A stretch of DNA of 64,000 nucleotides. Source: CAVZCC01 sp963773765 (lineage in GTDB: Bacteria; Actinomycetota; Acidimicrobiia; Acidimicrobiales; Microtrichaceae). Location: NCBI GenBank assembly GCA_963773765.1, contig CAVZCC010000003.1:292168-356167 (forward strand), read 5' to 3'. The position numbers and the translations under genes are program-made. Position 1 is the stretch's first letter. Each line of letters starts with the position of its first letter. Below, piece by piece: positions 62,988-64,000 of this stretch. A model generated the notes under the pieces. It searched no databases. It was not told where the DNA came from and saw nothing but the letters and a program-made list of their open reading frames with translations.

Positions 62988-64000
62988 GTGCTCGCCGTGA
63001 CCGTGCCCCCGCTGGTCGGCGAACTCGCGCTCGTGCTGTTCGCGGCGGCGCTCATCAGCTACCTCGCGTCACGTCTCGGGCTGGTTCCCATCGTCGGGTT
63101 CGTGCTGGCCGGGCGTCATCGTCGGCCCGAACGCACTGGGCATCGTCCACGACACCGACCTGGTCGAGCAGACGGCGGAGATCGGGGTGATCTTCCTGCT
63201 GTTCGGGATCGGCCTGGAGCTGAGCGGAGAACGCCTCAGGAAGCTGGGGTCGCTCCTCGTCGGTGGCGGTGCCCTCCAGGTCGGCCTCACCGTCGGCGCT
63301 CGTCACCGGGTGCGTGCATGGCGTTCGGGGTGGACGTGAAGACCGCCATCTACACCGGATGCCTGGTGTCGCTCAGCTCCACCGCCATCGTCCTGAAGTT
63401 GCTGTCCGGGCGCGGGGAGACCAACACCCCGGTCGGCGAGGTGGCCGTGGCGTTCCTGATCTTCCAGGACCTCGCCGTGGTCATGATGGTCCTCCTCGTC
63501 CCGATGCTCGGCGACGGCGGAGGCGGCCTCGGCGACGTCGCAGCCTGCGCTGCTCAAGTCGGTCGTGGTGATCGGATTCGTCGTCGCGGCCACCCAGTGG
63601 TTCATCCCGAGGGCGCTCGACAAGGTGGCGGACAACGCGTCGGACGAGGTCTTCCTGCTGTCCGTCGCCGCGTTCGCGCTGCTCGTCGCCTACGGCGCCA
63701 GCCTGCTGGGCCTCACCGACTCCCTCGGCGCGTTCATCGCCGGGCTCGTGATCAGCTCCGGGCGACACCGGGAACGTGCGCTCAAGTACATCACCCCGTT
63801 CCAGATGCTCTTCTCCGCCATCTTCTTCGCGTCGATCGGGATGCTGCTCGACCCGGCCTTCGTCGTGGACCGCTGGCAGCTGGTGGCGGTCCTCGCCCTC
63901 GGTGCCGTGCTGATCAAGGTGGTCGCCACCGGAGTGGCAGCGAAGGTCTTCCGCAGGCCGGCGCCCGTGGTCATCGCCTCCGCACTCCTGTTGGCCCAGG
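62988..64000 (+). CDS. CPA2-family cation/proton antiporter, partial, frame breaks
   Basis: The N-terminal membrane domain of a KefB/RosB-type antiporter shows ASRLGLVPIVGFVLAG, GPNALGIVHDTDLVEQTAEIG, LFGIGLELSGERLRKLG, SSTAIVLKLLSGRGE, VAFLIFQDLAVVMMVLLVP, GLTDSLGAFIAGLVISS and FFASIGMLLDP. GTG 62988 has GGA(CT)GGAG upstream. Breaks fall near 63113, 63300 and 63541. The gene runs off the window end, so a C-terminal TrkA-N/RCK domain cannot be checked. It follows the PAS kinase-regulator pair, which may control it. Confidence 0.85.
   Translation, partial: MLAVTVPPLVGELALVLFAAALISYLASRLGLVPIVGFVLAGRHRRPERTGHRPRHRPGRADGGDRGDLPAVRDRPGAERRTPQEAGVAPRRWRCPPGRPHRRRSSPGACMAFGVDVKTAIYTGCLVSLSSTAIVLKLLSGRGETNTPVGEVAVAFLIFQDLAVVMMVLLVPMLGDGGGGLGDVAACAAQVGRGDRIRRRGHPVVHPEGARQGGGQRVGRGLPAVRRRVRAARRLRRQPAGPHRLPRRVHRRARDQLRATPGTCAQVHHPVPDALLRHLLRVDRDAARPGLRRGPLAAGGGPRPRCRADQGGRHRSGSEGLPQAGARGHRLRTPVGP

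Overview
The window is high-GC DNA with actinobacterial gene content. GTG starts and ATGA or GTGA overlaps are common, and it carries a mycobacterial-style cell-division and Ser/Thr-kinase locus next to a tRNA-Leu, B12-dependent methylmalonyl-CoA mutase, an F420/PPOX-type protein and many MprAB/OmpR-type two-component systems. I infer an actinomycetote, possibly of the Acidimicrobiia type; no rRNA or other marker in the window proves this.

Layout. 0-5 kb: a two-component system divergent from an operon of two secreted low-complexity proteins, ApbE (FAD:protein FMN transferase) and a ferric-reductase-like bis-heme membrane protein. 5-12 kb: methylmalonyl-CoA mutase mutA-mutB, two overlapping TetR genes and the chaperone GTPase meaB. 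12-16.4 kb: a membrane trypsin-like protease, two tiny membrane proteins, a second bis-heme membrane protein next to a small secreted protein carrying an SGAT flavinylation-like motif, and a D-aminoacylase-like amidohydrolase. 16.5-27.7 kb: tRNA-Leu, an IsdG-like protein, then fhaA-fhaB-pstP-rodA-pbpA-pknB, two further PASTA membrane proteins, convergent trpG, and crgA. This order matches what I recall of the mycobacterial origin-proximal locus. A cluster of DnaA-box-like sites follows crgA.

28-45.5 kb: fatty-acid genes (thiolase and acyl-CoA ligase around a perfect 18-bp palindrome; enoyl-CoA hydratase-like protein and a 2,4-dienoyl-CoA-reductase-like SDR), a repeat-rich lipoprotein, an ABC exporter, a phytanoyl-CoA-dioxygenase-like protein, an MprAB-like system, and exported proteins of the dimethylformamidase-like, DUF2804 and GH43 families. 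45.5-53.5 kb: MarR-MFS, PPOX, AraC-VOC, Tag glycosylase, methyltransferase, CPBP protease, GrpB. 53.6-64 kb: a stand-alone NuoF-like flavoprotein, a shattered cyclase-ATPase regulator, a DUF2252 protein, a PAS histidine kinase with its regulator, and a CPA2 cation/proton antiporter cut by the window end.

Reading frames are broken in many genes, including ones that should be essential (rodA, pbpA, pstP). In every gene with a single net break the length is 3n+1, i.e. one extra base. I read this mainly as an insertion-biased sequence error, not gene death. The 53.6-60.2 kb stretch is much worse and may mix error with real decay. For broken genes the coordinates span start to stop across the breaks.
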